Shown: in pieces, positions 9,900-19,912 of the stretch | Position numbering within the stretch: position 1 is the stretch's first letter | Layout: the number at the start of each line of letters is the position of its first letter | Origin: Micromonospora pisi | GTDB taxonomy: Bacteria; Actinomycetota; Actinomycetes; Mycobacteriales; Micromonosporaceae | Assembly: GCF_003633685.1 (NCBI RefSeq) | Contig: NZ_RBKT01000001.1 | Location: 7,130,001 to 7,194,000 of the forward strand | Direction of reading: 5' to 3' | DNA: 64,000 nt | Program-made: the position numbers and the translations under genes | The notes under the pieces: model-generated | Seen by the model: the letters and a program-made list of their open reading frames with translations, nothing else | Database searches by the model: none | What the model was told of the DNA's origin: nothing

Positions 9900-10156
9900 C
9901 TCAGGTGCCGGAAGCTGGGCGGGTCGACGCGGCGGTGATGGCCCGTTGTATCCCTGATCGACCGTGGCGTCGGGGCGGTCGTTGATGCCTTTGACTTCGC
10001 CGTGGGGGTCGGTTCCTTTTAGGGAACCTGAGCACTTAAAACTGCCTTCTTGTCGAGTGCGGTCTTTGTGGGCAGCCTTGATCGTGTCATCCCGGAGCGC
10101 CGAACAGCGGGCTCTGGTCGAGACCTTGCGATGAGATTCTGAAGGGGTACGGGAAG
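9900..10156. other. intergenic region upstream of the SDR gene
   Basis: No coding frame seen. The last part should hold the SDR promoter; GAAGGGG at 10141-10147, a plausible ribosome binding site, lies ten bases before its ATG. Confidence 0.4.
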
Positions 10157-10915
10157 ATGTCTGCGCGACTGCAATCGAAGGTAATCATTGTTACCGGCGG
10201 CACCATGGGGATGGGGCGGGCGTTCGCCCAGCGGGCTGCCGGGGAGGGCGCGAAGGTTGTGATCGGTGCGCGGGACAGGAAACGTGGTGAGGGGGTCACC
10301 GCCGCGATCGTGGCGGCCGGTGGCCAGGCGCTGTTCGTGCCGACCGACGTGACGGTGGAGGAGCAGGTCGCCGAATTGGTACGAGTCACCGTCGCCGAGT
10401 TCGGCCGGCTGGACGGCGCGTTCAACAACGCCGGTGGAGGAAACGCCATCGGCGCCGTACGCGACATCGACGACGCCTTCTGGCGGAGCACCATCGACCG
10501 CAACCTGACCAGCGTGTTCTACAGCCTCAAGCACGAGATCCCGGCGATTCTGGCGTCCGGTGGCGGCTCCATCGTCAACAATGCCTCCACCGTGGGAATA
10601 GTCGGGGACGCGAACTTAGCGGCCTATTCGGCGGCGAAACACGGCGTCATCGGACTCACCCGCTCGGCCGCACTGGACGTGGCAGCCGAGGGCGTACGGG
10701 TGAATGCTTTGGTGACCGGACTGGTCGATACTCCACTGTGGCGGGAAGTCTCAGCGAACCCGGAAATCGAGCGGCATTTCCTGGGTCTGCAGCCGAACGG
10801 CCGTGCCGGCAGGGAAGACGAGATCGCCGCGTTTACGTCATTCCTGCTTAGCGACGACGCCGCCTACATCACCGGTGCGGCGCTCGCCATCGACGGCGGC
10901 GTAACCGCGAAGTAG
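10157..10915 (+). CDS. short-chain dehydrogenase/reductase (SDR), classical type
   Basis: 252 residues, the usual classical SDR length. The cofactor motif is TGGTMGMG (13-20), NNAG is at 90-93, and the catalytic residues are S144, Y157 and K161 in the YSAAK motif. The C-terminus ends ITGAALAIDGGVTAK as in the family. It is a cytoplasmic NAD(P)-dependent oxidoreductase with unknown substrate. Its stop abuts the stop of the convergent HxlR regulator without a spacer, so transcription from the two sides collides at 10915. Confidence 0.92.
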   Translation: MSARLQSKVIIVTGGTMGMGRAFAQRAAGEGAKVVIGARDRKRGEGVTAAIVAAGGQALFVPTDVTVEEQVAELVRVTVAEFGRLDGAFNNAGGGNAIGAVRDIDDAFWRSTIDRNLTSVFYSLKHEIPAILASGGGSIVNNASTVGIVGDANLAAYSAAKHGVIGLTRSAALDVAAEGVRVNALVTGLVDTPLWREVSANPEIERHFLGLQPNGRAGREDEIAAFTSFLLSDDAAYITGAALAIDGGVTAK

Positions 10916-11341
10916 TCAGAGGTCCGTGCCGGCCGGGTCCTGATGGCTGTGGTCGTATGCCGCCCGGCTGGCGCGAATGTCTTCGAGGTTCTGCTCGGTC
11001 CAGCCCGCGAGGTCCTGCACGATGGTGAGCAGGGCCCGTCCGGCAGGGGCGAGGGCATACTCGACCTGGGGTGGGACGGTGGGGTGCACCGTACGGGTGA
11101 CCACGCCGTCGCGCTCTAGGGCGCGCAGGGTGGTGCTGAGCATCCGCTGGGTGATCGGATACGCCAGCCGTCGTAGCTCGTTGAAACGGCGGGGCCCCTT
11201 GCCCAGTTCACAGATCACGACAACGGACCATTTGTCGCCGACCCGCGCCAGCACGCTGCGCATCAGGTCGGCATCACAGGTGACCTCGGCCTTAGTCGTC
11301 TGCGCTTCCGGAGCGATCTTGTCGACGAGCGAGGTCGTCAT
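10916..11341 (-). CDS. HxlR-family winged-helix transcriptional regulator
   Basis: 141 residues with the HxlR winged helix: LARVGDKWSVVVICELGKGPRRFNEL, then ITQRMLSTTLRALERDGVVTRTVHPTVPPQVEYAL. Start ATG 11341 follows GGAGGAG with six bases of spacing, which rules out the longer frame to 11488. Such regulators usually respond to electrophiles or redox stress and control neighbouring oxidoreductases; the convergent SDR is the obvious candidate, which is an inference from position. Confidence 0.9.
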   Translation of the reverse strand: MTTSLVDKIAPEAQTTKAEVTCDADLMRSVLARVGDKWSVVVICELGKGPRRFNELRRLAYPITQRMLSTTLRALERDGVVTRTVHPTVPPQVEYALAPAGRALLTIVQDLAGWTEQNLEDIRASRAAYDHSHQDPAGTDL

Positions 11342-12075
11342 GGTGTCTCCTCCACGGACGTAGGCACATCTCAGTGCCTTCTCGCAGCTCATCGGCGATG
11401 CGGCCGATGAACCTGGTATTCGAAACGTACTAGCTGGGCAACCAACAGGCCCTGGGATTTGTTCCCAGCGAAGGAGCGGTGATGGCATAGCCGTTCCGGT
11501 TGCTCAGCTGATTCGGGCCCACGGCCTCAGCCGCTGGCACTTCCTGGTCCGCTCTTGTCGGGGCCGGAGCACGACACTCACCACCAGCCGCCCGGTCACC
11601 TTGATGCTCTGCGCCGAACGCGTGTCGATCAGACACTGGCTCTCTGCCGCGCGGCGAGTCGGTCTCGACGGTGCGGTCCTGGTATTACTCGATGCCGAGG
11701 GCAAGGAAACAGGCGGGCTGCCCCCGTCTGCTGAGCGCAGTTCCGTTTATGCCTTGACCGACAACCGGACATGTAGGTTGCCGACCAGTCGCGCCTGCCC
11801 CGGTAGGCGGGGTGGCCACGTTTTCCACCCGGACGTAGTCACAAGGCCGAGCTCGACCGCCGCCTGGCCCGGTGATCGAGGGGTGTCACCGCCAGATGCG
11901 TGAGTCAAGCCTTATCGAATAGCCGCAGTTGCCCTGGCGCCCGATGGTCGTGGCTCCGATGGCCTCCAGCATGCTGGCGAGGTTCTGTCCTGAAGGCTGG
12001 CCGCCACTCGGGGGCGGTGCGCCCGTGCGGTCGTCGCGATTGGCGGTGCGCACGATCCGGATCGGTCGGGCGGCG
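11342..12075. other. 734-base region without a supported gene
   Basis: Open frames exist on both strands (for example 11601-11903 forward) but none shows a recognisable family, a ribosome binding site or third-position codon bias of the kind seen in neighbours. The 11342-11430 part should carry the HxlR promoter. The rest may be an old gene remnant that I cannot name. Confidence 0.4.
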
Positions 12076-14127
12076 TTACCCGACTTCGAAGGTCAGATCC
12101 TTGCGGCCCCAACTACCGGGGAGATTCCGCAGCTCCAGCCGGCCGAACTCGCTGGGCAACTCGGGGTCGACCGCCAGGTCACCGTCCTGCGGCTGCAGCC
12201 CGAGCATCACCCGCAGCAGCAGCAGCGGTGCTCCGGTTGACCATGCCTGCGGGCTGCAGGCGGTCGGATACTCGACCGGATAGCCGGTGAGCTGCCGGTC
12301 ATACCCGGCGAAAGCCTCGGGCAGCCGACCGCGGAAGAAATTCGCCGCGTCGAGGATGCCGGCCCCGACCCGGGCCGCTTCCTGCCGGTAGCCGTACCGC
12401 CGCAGGCCCCAGGCGATGAACGAGTTGTCGAACGGCCAGACCGTGCCGGTGTGATAGCCGATGGGGTTGTACCGGGCCTCATGCTCGGCCAGGGTCCGGA
12501 TCCCCCACCCGGAGAAGAGCCGAGGTCCCATGAGGTGGCCCGCGACCGCGTCGGCCTTGTCCGCGTCGACGATGCCGCTCCACAACAGGTGCCCGATGTT
12601 CGAGGAGAGCGCGTCGACCTGGGAACCGTCGGCGGCGAGCGCGATCGCGAAGTAGCTGCCGTCGGCGACCCAGAAATCGCGGTTGAAGCGCCGCTTCAAC
12701 TCGTCCGCCGAACGCTCCAGCCGGTCGGCGTACGCCGGATCGTCCCAGACCGTACGGGCCAGGCGCGCGCCGCGCAGCTTCGCGTCGTAGGCGTAACCCT
12801 GTAGCTCACAGGTCGACCGGGGTACGTCCGGAATGCGCCCGTCGCGGTAGGAGATGGCGTCCGGAGAGTCCTTCCAGCACTGGTTTTCCAGCCCAGTCCG
12901 CTCGTTACGCCGTTGATAGCCGATGTACCCGTTGCCCAGCACGTCGCCGTACTCGTCGATCCAGGCCAACGCCGCCCGGGTCTGGTGCTCCAGGTTCTGG
13001 ACCAGCGCGGTGTCGCCGGTCCAGCGCGCGTACTCGTCGAGCAGCACGACGAACAGGGTGGTGGCGTCCGCGGTGCCGTAGTACGGCGTGTGCGGCTGCT
13101 CCCCGGAGGCCGCGGTCAGGCCGTAGCGGAACTCATGGAGGATCTTCCCTGGTTCGGCATCTCGGAAGTTGTCCAGCGCGACCGCCTGGGTGGCGGCGAG
13201 CAGGCGCAGGGTGGCGTTGGCGAGCTGTGGGGCGAACGGGAGGGCCTGCAACGACGTCAGGATGCTGTCCCGACCGAAGATCGTCATGAACCACGGCAGG
13301 CCAGCCGCCGGTAGGCGGTACTGGTCATCGGCCTGCGCCCGGGCCGCTCCGCTGGTCAGCGGGCGGAACCGCAGCGCGGCGAGATCGACCAGGCTGCGCT
13401 GGTACGTCAACTCCAGCAGGTCGTTTTCGCTGATGAGTTGCGGCGCCAGGTCGAGCCAATCCTGCAACTCGTTCCGCACCTGGGGTTTTGACCGGCCGGC
13501 CTGGCCCTGCAGGTTCGTCCGGACGTCTCGCCCGTTCGGCCCGATCGTCTCCACATGCAGGTCGGTGCCCCAGGACCCGTCCGGCTCGACGTGGACCCGG
13601 AACGTGAAGCCGTGCTCGTCGATTTCCGCCGGGGTGCTCGCGGAGATCACGGTGGACCGCTGGAACGTGTCCCACCGGACGTGGTGGCACAGCCTTCCAT
13701 CCTCGATCCGGGTGGAGCGCTCGCCCTTCTTCGGCTCCGCGTTCTTCACCTCGAACAGGTCGGCGAAATCGCAACCGACCTCGACGCGTACCACCAGGTC
13801 GACCGGGTCGATGCCGTGGTTCAGGACGGTCAGCGACTCGCACATGCTCCGGGTGATGTCACGCCGTCGGATGATCGACACGTCCGAGTCGACGTAGAGC
13901 GTCGGTTCGCCGGGCACCAGCACGAACTTTGCCTCGAAGTATCGGGGCTGATCCATGGACAGGGCACTCAACCGCTTTCCGTCGACGGTCAGGACCCAGG
14001 TGGACAGGTGCCGGATGTCCAACGTGAACAGTCCGGTGGGAAAGGAGGGCGACGGTTCGAAATCCCCGTTACCGGCACTGACCACGAACATGTTGCCGTC
14101 GAGGATCCGCACCACGTCCGAGTTCAT
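12076..14127 (-). CDS. glycogen-debranching-type amylo-alpha-1,6-glucosidase family protein
   Basis: 683 residues. The N-terminal domain (about 1-200, starting VRILDGNMFVVSAGNGD) is the GDE N-terminal bis domain. The C-terminal (alpha/alpha)6 barrel has PWFMTIFGRDSILTSLQ, PHTPYYGTADATTLFVVLL and GYHTGTVWPFDNSFIAWGL, all typical of the family of actinobacterial proteins annotated as glycogen debranching or MGH1-like enzymes. Role: probable hydrolysis of glucan side branches in the cytoplasm; the true substrate is uncertain. Its ATG overlaps the stop of the upstream SCP2-like gene by four bases (ATGA), so the two are translationally coupled. Confidence 0.87.
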   Translation of the reverse strand: MNSDVVRILDGNMFVVSAGNGDFEPSPSFPTGLFTLDIRHLSTWVLTVDGKRLSALSMDQPRYFEAKFVLVPGEPTLYVDSDVSIIRRRDITRSMCESLTVLNHGIDPVDLVVRVEVGCDFADLFEVKNAEPKKGERSTRIEDGRLCHHVRWDTFQRSTVISASTPAEIDEHGFTFRVHVEPDGSWGTDLHVETIGPNGRDVRTNLQGQAGRSKPQVRNELQDWLDLAPQLISENDLLELTYQRSLVDLAALRFRPLTSGAARAQADDQYRLPAAGLPWFMTIFGRDSILTSLQALPFAPQLANATLRLLAATQAVALDNFRDAEPGKILHEFRYGLTAASGEQPHTPYYGTADATTLFVVLLDEYARWTGDTALVQNLEHQTRAALAWIDEYGDVLGNGYIGYQRRNERTGLENQCWKDSPDAISYRDGRIPDVPRSTCELQGYAYDAKLRGARLARTVWDDPAYADRLERSADELKRRFNRDFWVADGSYFAIALAADGSQVDALSSNIGHLLWSGIVDADKADAVAGHLMGPRLFSGWGIRTLAEHEARYNPIGYHTGTVWPFDNSFIAWGLRRYGYRQEAARVGAGILDAANFFRGRLPEAFAGYDRQLTGYPVEYPTACSPQAWSTGAPLLLLRVMLGLQPQDGDLAVDPELPSEFGRLELRNLPGSWGRKDLTFEVG

Positions 14128-14528
14128 CGCCGGGCCCGCCGTACGAAGTCGCGCGGGTGGTCCGCGTCCGGTGGACCCGGGAACAGGCCGGGGATCAACC
14201 AGAACTGGAAGAGCAGAGTCGGGGCACCGAACGCCTGTACCCGATTGCGCAGCCAGTTCTCGACCATGTTCGCCCGGCCGGTGATGAGGTCCCGGAAGGT
14301 GGCCCGGTCGATCCGGATCACCGTGTCCGCCGGATGCTGCCCCCGGGACGCGTCGAGGTGACCGCGGGAGAAGGTGACCAGCCAGTGATCCGTTTCCTGG
14401 TCGGCACGCTGATCGTCGAAGATCTCGAACCGCATGGTGCCGGACGTTCGTTCGAGCCGGGGTTCATACCCGAACCGGGCAACCCGGTCGAAGAACGCCT
14501 CAATGTCGTCATCAGCAGCATGGGACAT
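14124..14528 (-). CDS. small SCP2-like sterol-carrier-fold protein
   Basis: 134 residues. The pattern TMRFEIFD ... DHWLVTFSRGHLDASRGQHPADTVIRIDRATFRDLITGRAN is that of SCP2-like domains, which bind hydrophobic ligands. It has no signal peptide. It is the first gene of a two-gene operon and overlaps the debranching enzyme by four bases. A functional link to glucan metabolism is not obvious; a conserved pairing would suggest a shared role. Confidence 0.75.
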   Translation of the reverse strand: MSHAADDDIEAFFDRVARFGYEPRLERTSGTMRFEIFDDQRADQETDHWLVTFSRGHLDASRGQHPADTVIRIDRATFRDLITGRANMVENWLRNRVQAFGAPTLLFQFWLIPGLFPGPPDADHPRDFVRRARR

Positions 14529-14616
14529 GAGCTACCGGCCCCTCCTGCCAACCTGTGGCCACGGCGGCGTACCCGTTGCGGACCACCCGAAACACCAGGC
14601 CGCACCGGTGCGGGCC

Positions 14617-15426
14617 TCAGTCCGGGGGCGAGCCCGGCCAGGAGTGCGACCAGCCCAGCAGCTCGGCGAGCCGGGCATTGTGCGGGGCGATGTACGCGGT
14701 CAGCCGCTCACGTAGCTCCGGGGTGAGCTGCGACGGGCCGGTGTCGACCCGGCGGGTGTGCCGGGCGAAGGTTTCGGGGGTGAACGCCGACAGGTCGAGG
14801 AACCGCAGTATCGCGCCGTACGTGCCGGCCGCGTCGGCGGCCAGGTCCTCGTTGCGGGCGATGTGGATCCGCTCACGGGGCACATGCTCGAACCAGCGTT
14901 CCAACTGCTCCGCGTAGCGGCCCCGGGCGGCGTACGAGTGGTTACGCAGCGCCCGATGGGGGGTACGCGTGCCGGGTCCGTCGCGCAGCGCCCGGTGCAG
15001 CCGCTCCTCCTCGGCGTCGAGCGCATCGGCGAAGGAGAGCGGCTCCGCGCCGTACGAGCGGGTGTGCAGGTAGTGCGAGTAGGTCCGCTGCACCGGGTCG
15101 CGCAGCAGTGCGACGAAGCGGCCGTCGGGCAGGGTCGCCGCGACCCGGGCCGGCACGTTCGGGTGGAACAGGTAGTACGGGCTCGCCTCGAAGGTGCGTT
15201 GGTCCGGGGCGAGGGTCGGGAAATACGCCCGGTACCAGCGCACTCCCCGACCGTGGTAGACGCTGAAGAACTGCAACTCCTTGCCGGTCGCCACCCGGAC
15301 CCGGGGATGCGCGGCGAGATAGTGGTAGAGCGAGGTGGTGCCACAGCGCTGCCCGCCGATGACCAGGAAGTCGGGGAGCGGGCCGGGGGCTCCGGGCCCC
15401 ACTTCCCTACAAGGAAACCCTGCCAC
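14617..15426 (-). CDS. sulfotransferase
   Basis: 269 residues. The 5'-phosphosulfate-binding loop FLVIGGQRCGTTSLYHYL lies near the N-terminus (about 20-37) and the second PAPS motif RDPVQRTYSHYLHTRSYG follows mid-protein; the family is the heparan-sulfate-type sulfotransferase domain. It transfers sulfate from PAPS to a hydroxyl or amine acceptor. GTG 15426 is the longest start; GTG at 15402 (VGPGAPG) behind TAGGGAA is a good alternative. It stands alone, 88 bases downstream of the SCP2-like gene start and in the same direction. The acceptor is unknown. Confidence 0.87.
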   Translation of the reverse strand: MAGFPCREVGPGAPGPLPDFLVIGGQRCGTTSLYHYLAAHPRVRVATGKELQFFSVYHGRGVRWYRAYFPTLAPDQRTFEASPYYLFHPNVPARVAATLPDGRFVALLRDPVQRTYSHYLHTRSYGAEPLSFADALDAEEERLHRALRDGPGTRTPHRALRNHSYAARGRYAEQLERWFEHVPRERIHIARNEDLAADAAGTYGAILRFLDLSAFTPETFARHTRRVDTGPSQLTPELRERLTAYIAPHNARLAELLGWSHSWPGSPPD

Positions 15427-15790
15427 CCATTTAGATCATGACAAAGCACTACTTATCGTCTGACCAACCACCTCGGCGGCTAACAGGTCGGGCGTCCCAC
15501 CTTCGCGCGATCCAGGTTCGCCGCTCGATCCTGGTGCTCCGACGGCGGCAACAACCTGGCCGGGCAGTGGTGCTGCACCTCTGCGCCTGGATGAGCCCTC
15601 CTGCAGCTCTGGCTGCATGGCGAGCCACTTCTGCCGTCCAGGGACACTCCGGATGCCCGGCGAACTGAGTCCGGAGTTCGTTGATGCCGGCGGCATCACG
15701 AGACGGGACCGTTCGGGGCGTCGACCGTGTCCCTCCTCCACGGGTCACTACTCTGAGTGGTGTATTGCGACCGAAGGGTGATGTGCGGGC
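15427..15790. other. 364-base intergenic region
   Basis: Holds the divergent promoters of the sulfotransferase and the lipoprotein gene. Reverse open frames of about 100 codons are present but have no recognisable features. Confidence 0.4.
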
Positions 15791-16396
15791 ATGGTCAGAC
15801 GACTAGTCGCGACGAGTGCCGCGATGCTGCTTTTAGGCGTGGTTGTGGGGTGCGGACAGCCCGGCACCACCGGCGCCCATCAAGCGGAAGCGGTGTCCTT
15901 GCCGTGCGCGACGTACCCGCCTCCCGATCCGGTCACCCCCGGACAGTCCTTATGGCCGCAACAGGACGTGCTCGACGGATACGCACAGGCCGCACAGCAG
16001 GTTGGGCAGGAGCACCCGGACTCGTACGCCGGGCTGGAGGTGCACCTCGACGAGGTCGCGGTGTGGGTACACCGCAAGCCGTCACCGACGCTCGATGACG
16101 CCCTACGGCATGTGGTCCCACCAGGTCACCTCTGCCTGCGAGATGCCCGTTACAGCGCGGTCGAGCTCGAAACCTGGCTGCACCAGGTGCGAGCCGACGT
16201 CGACTACTGGGCCGGCCGCCAGATCGTGCTCAATACTATGAGTATCCGACCTGGCCGGGATTGCGTCGAGATCGGCGTCGATCGCCCAGATGTCGACGGT
16301 CCCACCCTGACGGCCTACTACCAGGCGACCATTCCTGTGTGCGTCGAACTGGGCGGCGCACTGATCCCGCTGGTGGCCCCGTCGCCCGCGACCTGA
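15791..16396 (+). CDS. putative lipoprotein of unknown function
   Basis: 201 residues. The N-terminus MVRRLVATSAAMLLLGVVVGCG is a lipoprotein signal peptide with the lipobox cysteine at about residue 21. The mature part has no domain I recognise. A helical segment (DVLDGYAQAAQQVG) and a conserved-looking region LEVHLDEVAVWVHRKPSPTLDDAL suggest a soluble surface-tethered domain. It is monocistronic. Confidence 0.75.
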   Translation: MVRRLVATSAAMLLLGVVVGCGQPGTTGAHQAEAVSLPCATYPPPDPVTPGQSLWPQQDVLDGYAQAAQQVGQEHPDSYAGLEVHLDEVAVWVHRKPSPTLDDALRHVVPPGHLCLRDARYSAVELETWLHQVRADVDYWAGRQIVLNTMSIRPGRDCVEIGVDRPDVDGPTLTAYYQATIPVCVELGGALIPLVAPSPAT

Positions 16397-16893
16397 CTCA
16401 CTCCAACGATTCGCTGGGGGAGGCGCCACCTGTGACGGTGGTCCGCGGTGTCACCTCATCACCTGGGTTGCAGGACGGATTTTTACCGACTTGGCAGACT
16501 GTCTATCCGAGATGGTGTTATTTCAGGGCCGTGTCCTTGCGTGTGGTCGATGGGCCGGCGGAAGGCGACTGGCCAGACCATTTCGCATCGATTTGGCGCA
16601 AGCGTCAAGTCGGGCGCAATGTCTAATGAGAGAGCGCCATGTTGGATGGGAAGCTACAACCTGGTGTAGGTTCTCATCGGTTCTGACGGCGGCAACGTCT
16701 GCTGACCTGGCCCTTGTCGGTGGCTTATCAGCGGGTGTGGCGGCCCGGTTTTTCACCCAAGATGGCGGATTCCTCGATGGAGATCGCTGCGGGCTCGTCG
16801 CCCCGAGACGGGCCCCTGGCCGCTGATCCAGCGGTCACCCCCGTGCCCGCGAATAGGTTGCCCTCGTGGCTGACCGGCGTCGAGAGGCTCAGC
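16397..16893. other. 497-base region without a supported gene
   Basis: No frame with coding character on either strand. It separates the lipoprotein from the convergent methyltransferase. Confidence 0.45.
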
Positions 16894-17700
16894 TCAGCCG
16901 ATGCGGCCGACGCCGCCGAACAGGTAGACCTCCGGCTCGTCGGACTCCGGGCCGGGGCGCCAGCGCGAGCACGTAACGACGCCGGGCTCCAGCAGATCCA
17001 AGCCGTCGAAGAAGCGCTCGAGTTCCTTCTTCGTTCTGGCGCGGATTGGCGTGCCGCCGCGCTCGGTGGTTTCCCGCATCACGCGCAGCATCGGCTCGCC
17101 GTGGATCTCCGCGGTGGAGTGGGTGAGTACCAGGTAGCTACCGGTGGGCATCGCCTGCGCCAGCTGCGCGACGGAGTCGTACGCCACGTCGTCGTCCATG
17201 AGGTGGTTGACGACGCCGAGGAGTATGAGGCCGATCGGCTGCGAGAAGTCGAGCGTCTGCCGCGCGGACGCGAGTATCGTGTCCGGCTGCCGCAGATCGG
17301 CTTCGACGTAGTCGCAGCTGCCTCCCGGCGCGCTGGTCAGGAGCGCACGCGCATGCGCCATGACGAGCGGGTCGTTGTCGATGTAGACCACCCGGCAGCG
17401 CGGTTCGAGGGACTGCGCGACCTCGTGGGTGTTGTCCGCCGAGGGGAGCCCGGTGCCGACGTCGAGGAACTGACGGATGCCGGCATCCTCGACGAGAAAC
17501 CTGACCACGCGCTTGAGGAACGCGCGCTCGGACTTGGCCCCGATGGGGATGTCCGGGATGTGTGCGATCACCTCATCGCCGGCGGCCCGGTCGACCGCGA
17601 AGTTGTCCTTGCCGCCGAGCCAGTAGTTCCAGATCCGCGCCGAGTGCGGAACCGTGGTGTCCAGTTTGGAGCCTGAGGGGAACTCCAGGTCCTCGGTCAT
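16894..17700 (-). CDS. SAM-dependent methyltransferase of the PF04672 (DUF574) type
   Basis: 268 residues. The N-terminus PHSARIWNYWLGGKDNFAVDR is the signature of this actinobacterial family, and the SAM-binding glycine motif follows (QFLDVGTGLPS). ATG 17700 (MTEDLEFPSG) is chosen; the frame upstream to 17772 lacks family residues. Family members are abundant in streptomycetes and relatives, and most have no known substrate. It lies tail-to-head with the IS transposase on the same strand. Confidence 0.9.
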   Translation of the reverse strand: MTEDLEFPSGSKLDTTVPHSARIWNYWLGGKDNFAVDRAAGDEVIAHIPDIPIGAKSERAFLKRVVRFLVEDAGIRQFLDVGTGLPSADNTHEVAQSLEPRCRVVYIDNDPLVMAHARALLTSAPGGSCDYVEADLRQPDTILASARQTLDFSQPIGLILLGVVNHLMDDDVAYDSVAQLAQAMPTGSYLVLTHSTAEIHGEPMLRVMRETTERGGTPIRARTKKELERFFDGLDLLEPGVVTCSRWRPGPESDEPEVYLFGGVGRIG

Positions 17701-17835
17701 GAGGGCATTCTTCCGCACCGAAGGGGCGGTGACGCAAGTGGGGCAGTGGGCCGACGGCACGGCGGGCTCCAATTGGGTGCCAGGTACGGCAACTGCGTGA
17801 GGCCCTGCGGGTGCCGAGAATGGCGTCCGCGCTGG

Positions 17836-18933
17836 TCAAGCGGCGTTCTCGTATTCGTGCAGGAGTCCGCCGAGTTGATCGCGTCGGTGGACGTTCAGGC
17901 GTGTCAGCGTGGCGGGATCGGTTATCGGTTTGGGTAGCGGACGCAGAGGTCGGGCGTTCGCGATGCCCCGATGAGGTCGATGCCGGTTGTGGTGGCGTTC
18001 GTACTCGCGCAGGGCTTGCAGTAGGTGCGCTTGGCTCCAGATTAGTGTCCGGTCGAGTAATTCATGCCGGCAGGCTTGGATCCACCTCTCCATGATCGAG
18101 TTCATGCGCGGTGTCCGTACCCCGCTGAGCACGACCGCGATCCCCGCGTCGGCGAGGATCGCGTCGAACAGGGCCGGGTACTTGCCGTCCCGATCCCGGA
18201 CCAGGTATTTCACCGTGCATTCGGCGTCCTCAAGGTCCATCATCAGGTTCCGGGCCGCCTGGGTTACCCAGCTGGCGGTCGGATGAGCGGTGGCGCCCAG
18301 GACGCTGACCCGGCGGGTGGCGTGGTCGATGACGGCCAGGACGTACAGCCTGGCACCGGTCATCGTTGTGGTCTCGAAGAAGTCGGCCGCGATGATGGCC
18401 TGCGCCTGCGAGCGCAAGAACGTCGCCCAGCTGGTGCTGGCACGCTGGGGCGTCGGGTCGACGCCGGCATGCTGGAGGATCTCCCAGACGGTGGAGGGGG
18501 CGACCTTTACCCCGAGGACGAGTAGTTCGCCGTGGATGCGGCGGTATCCCCAGGTGCTGTTCTCGCGTGCCAGGCGCAGGGCCAGCCGGCGGATCGACCG
18601 GACAGTGCGTGGCCGCCCGGATCGCCGCGGCCGGGAGAGTCTGGCGTGCCGGCGGGCGTCCAGGTCATGGTGCCAGCGCAGTACGGTCTCCGGGCGGACC
18701 AGCAGCCGCAGGCTGCGTAGGACGTCGCGGGGTAACCGGTGCAGCACGGCGGCGAGCCATGCCCGGTCAGCGGGGGTGAATCGGACCTTCTCGCCGTGCA
18801 GTTGCCGTTCGAGGACCATGACCTGGTGCCGCAGCGCCAAGATCTCGGCATCCTTGTCCCGGTCGTTCATTGGCAGCAGCCGCAGCAGCGCGAGAGTGTT
18901 GGTCACACCGAGGTAGGCCAGTCGGAACAGCAC
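17836..18933 (-). mobile_element. IS transposase with integrase (rve) catalytic core
   Basis: One intact 365-residue frame. A helix-turn-helix region lies in the first 120 residues, then RENSTWGYRRIHGELLVLG, then the rve fold with the DDE residues in AADFFE (D184), VRDRDGKY (D247 or D249) and MNSIMERW (E282). The fold is that of IS3/IS481-like elements, but the single frame and the sequence do not let me fix the IS group. I could not identify terminal inverted repeats or a target duplication by eye. Confidence 0.85.
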
Positions 18934-19036
18934 AGCAAGTCATCCTCGCGTAGCGCTCCACATAGATCATCGCCGCAGGCGGGCCGAGAGTCCTCGACCC
19001 TACGCCGGCGTCCTGATCTCAGTAATCAAGAGGGCC

Positions 19037-19183
19037 GTGACCAGGATGGACGAGGCTTTCGGCACTCGCAGCGCTCCACCTTGTCCCCGTCCGGGGAGGC
19101 TGGACGGTCTGCGACTGCCCGACGAGGAGATCCGCTACCAAGCCGTATCGTTCCTGGCACGACTCGCCTTCCTGCCCCTATGA
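19037..19183 (+). CDS. possible small protein of unknown function
   Basis: An open frame of about 48 codons (GTG 19037 or ATG 19046) ends with LPDEEIRYQAVSFLARLAFLPL. The C-terminal helix-like part looks coding, but there is no family match and no strong ribosome binding site. It may be the tail of a gene removed by the neighbouring IS. Confidence 0.25.
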   Translation: MTRMDEAFGTRSAPPCPRPGRLDGLRLPDEEIRYQAVSFLARLAFLPL

Positions 19184-19247
19184 CCACGGCAGTAAGCGGG
19201 CAGGATCAGCACGGACAGCGGGGCCGCATGGGTGGTGAAATGCGTTG

Positions 19248-19724
19248 GTGATTGGGAACTACCGGGAGCTGTTCGCGGCGGTGCGTAAGCGACCGCACAT
19301 GTACATGCCCCGGGGAGACTTCGCTAGTCTCGTTGCCTTCGTGGAAGGCTGCAACCACGGCAACGACTTCAACCTGCTTACTGGCCTCCAGAAGTGGCTG
19401 GTGACCCGTGTCGGGTGCGGGAACAACGTGGTCTGGTGGCACCTGGTTCTTCGGCTGACGGACCCGGAAGGCGCGACGAGCCTGGGGGACATGGACCCCG
19501 AGACTGATGCACGAGCCATCGAAACGCTGTTTCAGTGCTTGGACGACTTCCTGGCGCTGCGCCAGGAGCATGACGGGCTGAGCAGGATCCACGCAGCCCA
19601 TCAGGCGTGGCTCGACGCCCGCGATCTCAACCACTGCCTCGCTTCCGGGGCACAGGCGTGCCCGGTCGTCGATTGGCCGAAGCCGCACGCCGGGGACCGC
19701 CGTGGGCCTTCCACGGGCCAGTAG
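19248..19724 (+). CDS. conserved hypothetical protein of actinomycetes
   Basis: About 158 residues: NYRELFAAVRKRPHMYMP, then DFASLVAFVEGCNHGNDF, then WLVTRVGCGNNVVWWHLVLRL. I know this pattern only as a small cytoplasmic hypothetical found in accessory regions of actinomycetes. GTG 19248 follows a GTGGTGAAA purine stretch; TTG 19245 is also possible. It lies next to an interrupted gene and just before the repeat-bounded island, so it may be part of it. Confidence 0.7.
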   Translation: MIGNYRELFAAVRKRPHMYMPRGDFASLVAFVEGCNHGNDFNLLTGLQKWLVTRVGCGNNVVWWHLVLRLTDPEGATSLGDMDPETDARAIETLFQCLDDFLALRQEHDGLSRIHAAHQAWLDARDLNHCLASGAQACPVVDWPKPHAGDRRGPSTGQ

Positions 19725-19912
19725 TCACGAGGACGGACGGGCACGAGCGGGCGCGAACCGTAGCCGCATCGGCCGCCGCGACTAGGCGTTTCGGGCATCA
19801 CGACCGGTTGATTGCGCTCTTCCAAACTGACGGTGCACAGGTCCACCGGCGTGCAGGGCCCCACCAGGAAAGCCAGTGGCCTTGTGGCTCCCGGCCTGGA
19901 GAGAATGGCCCC

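Noticed and set aside
17701-19000. Terminal inverted repeats of the IS element
   Set aside because: I could not find a convincing pair by eye on the two sides of the transposase gene.
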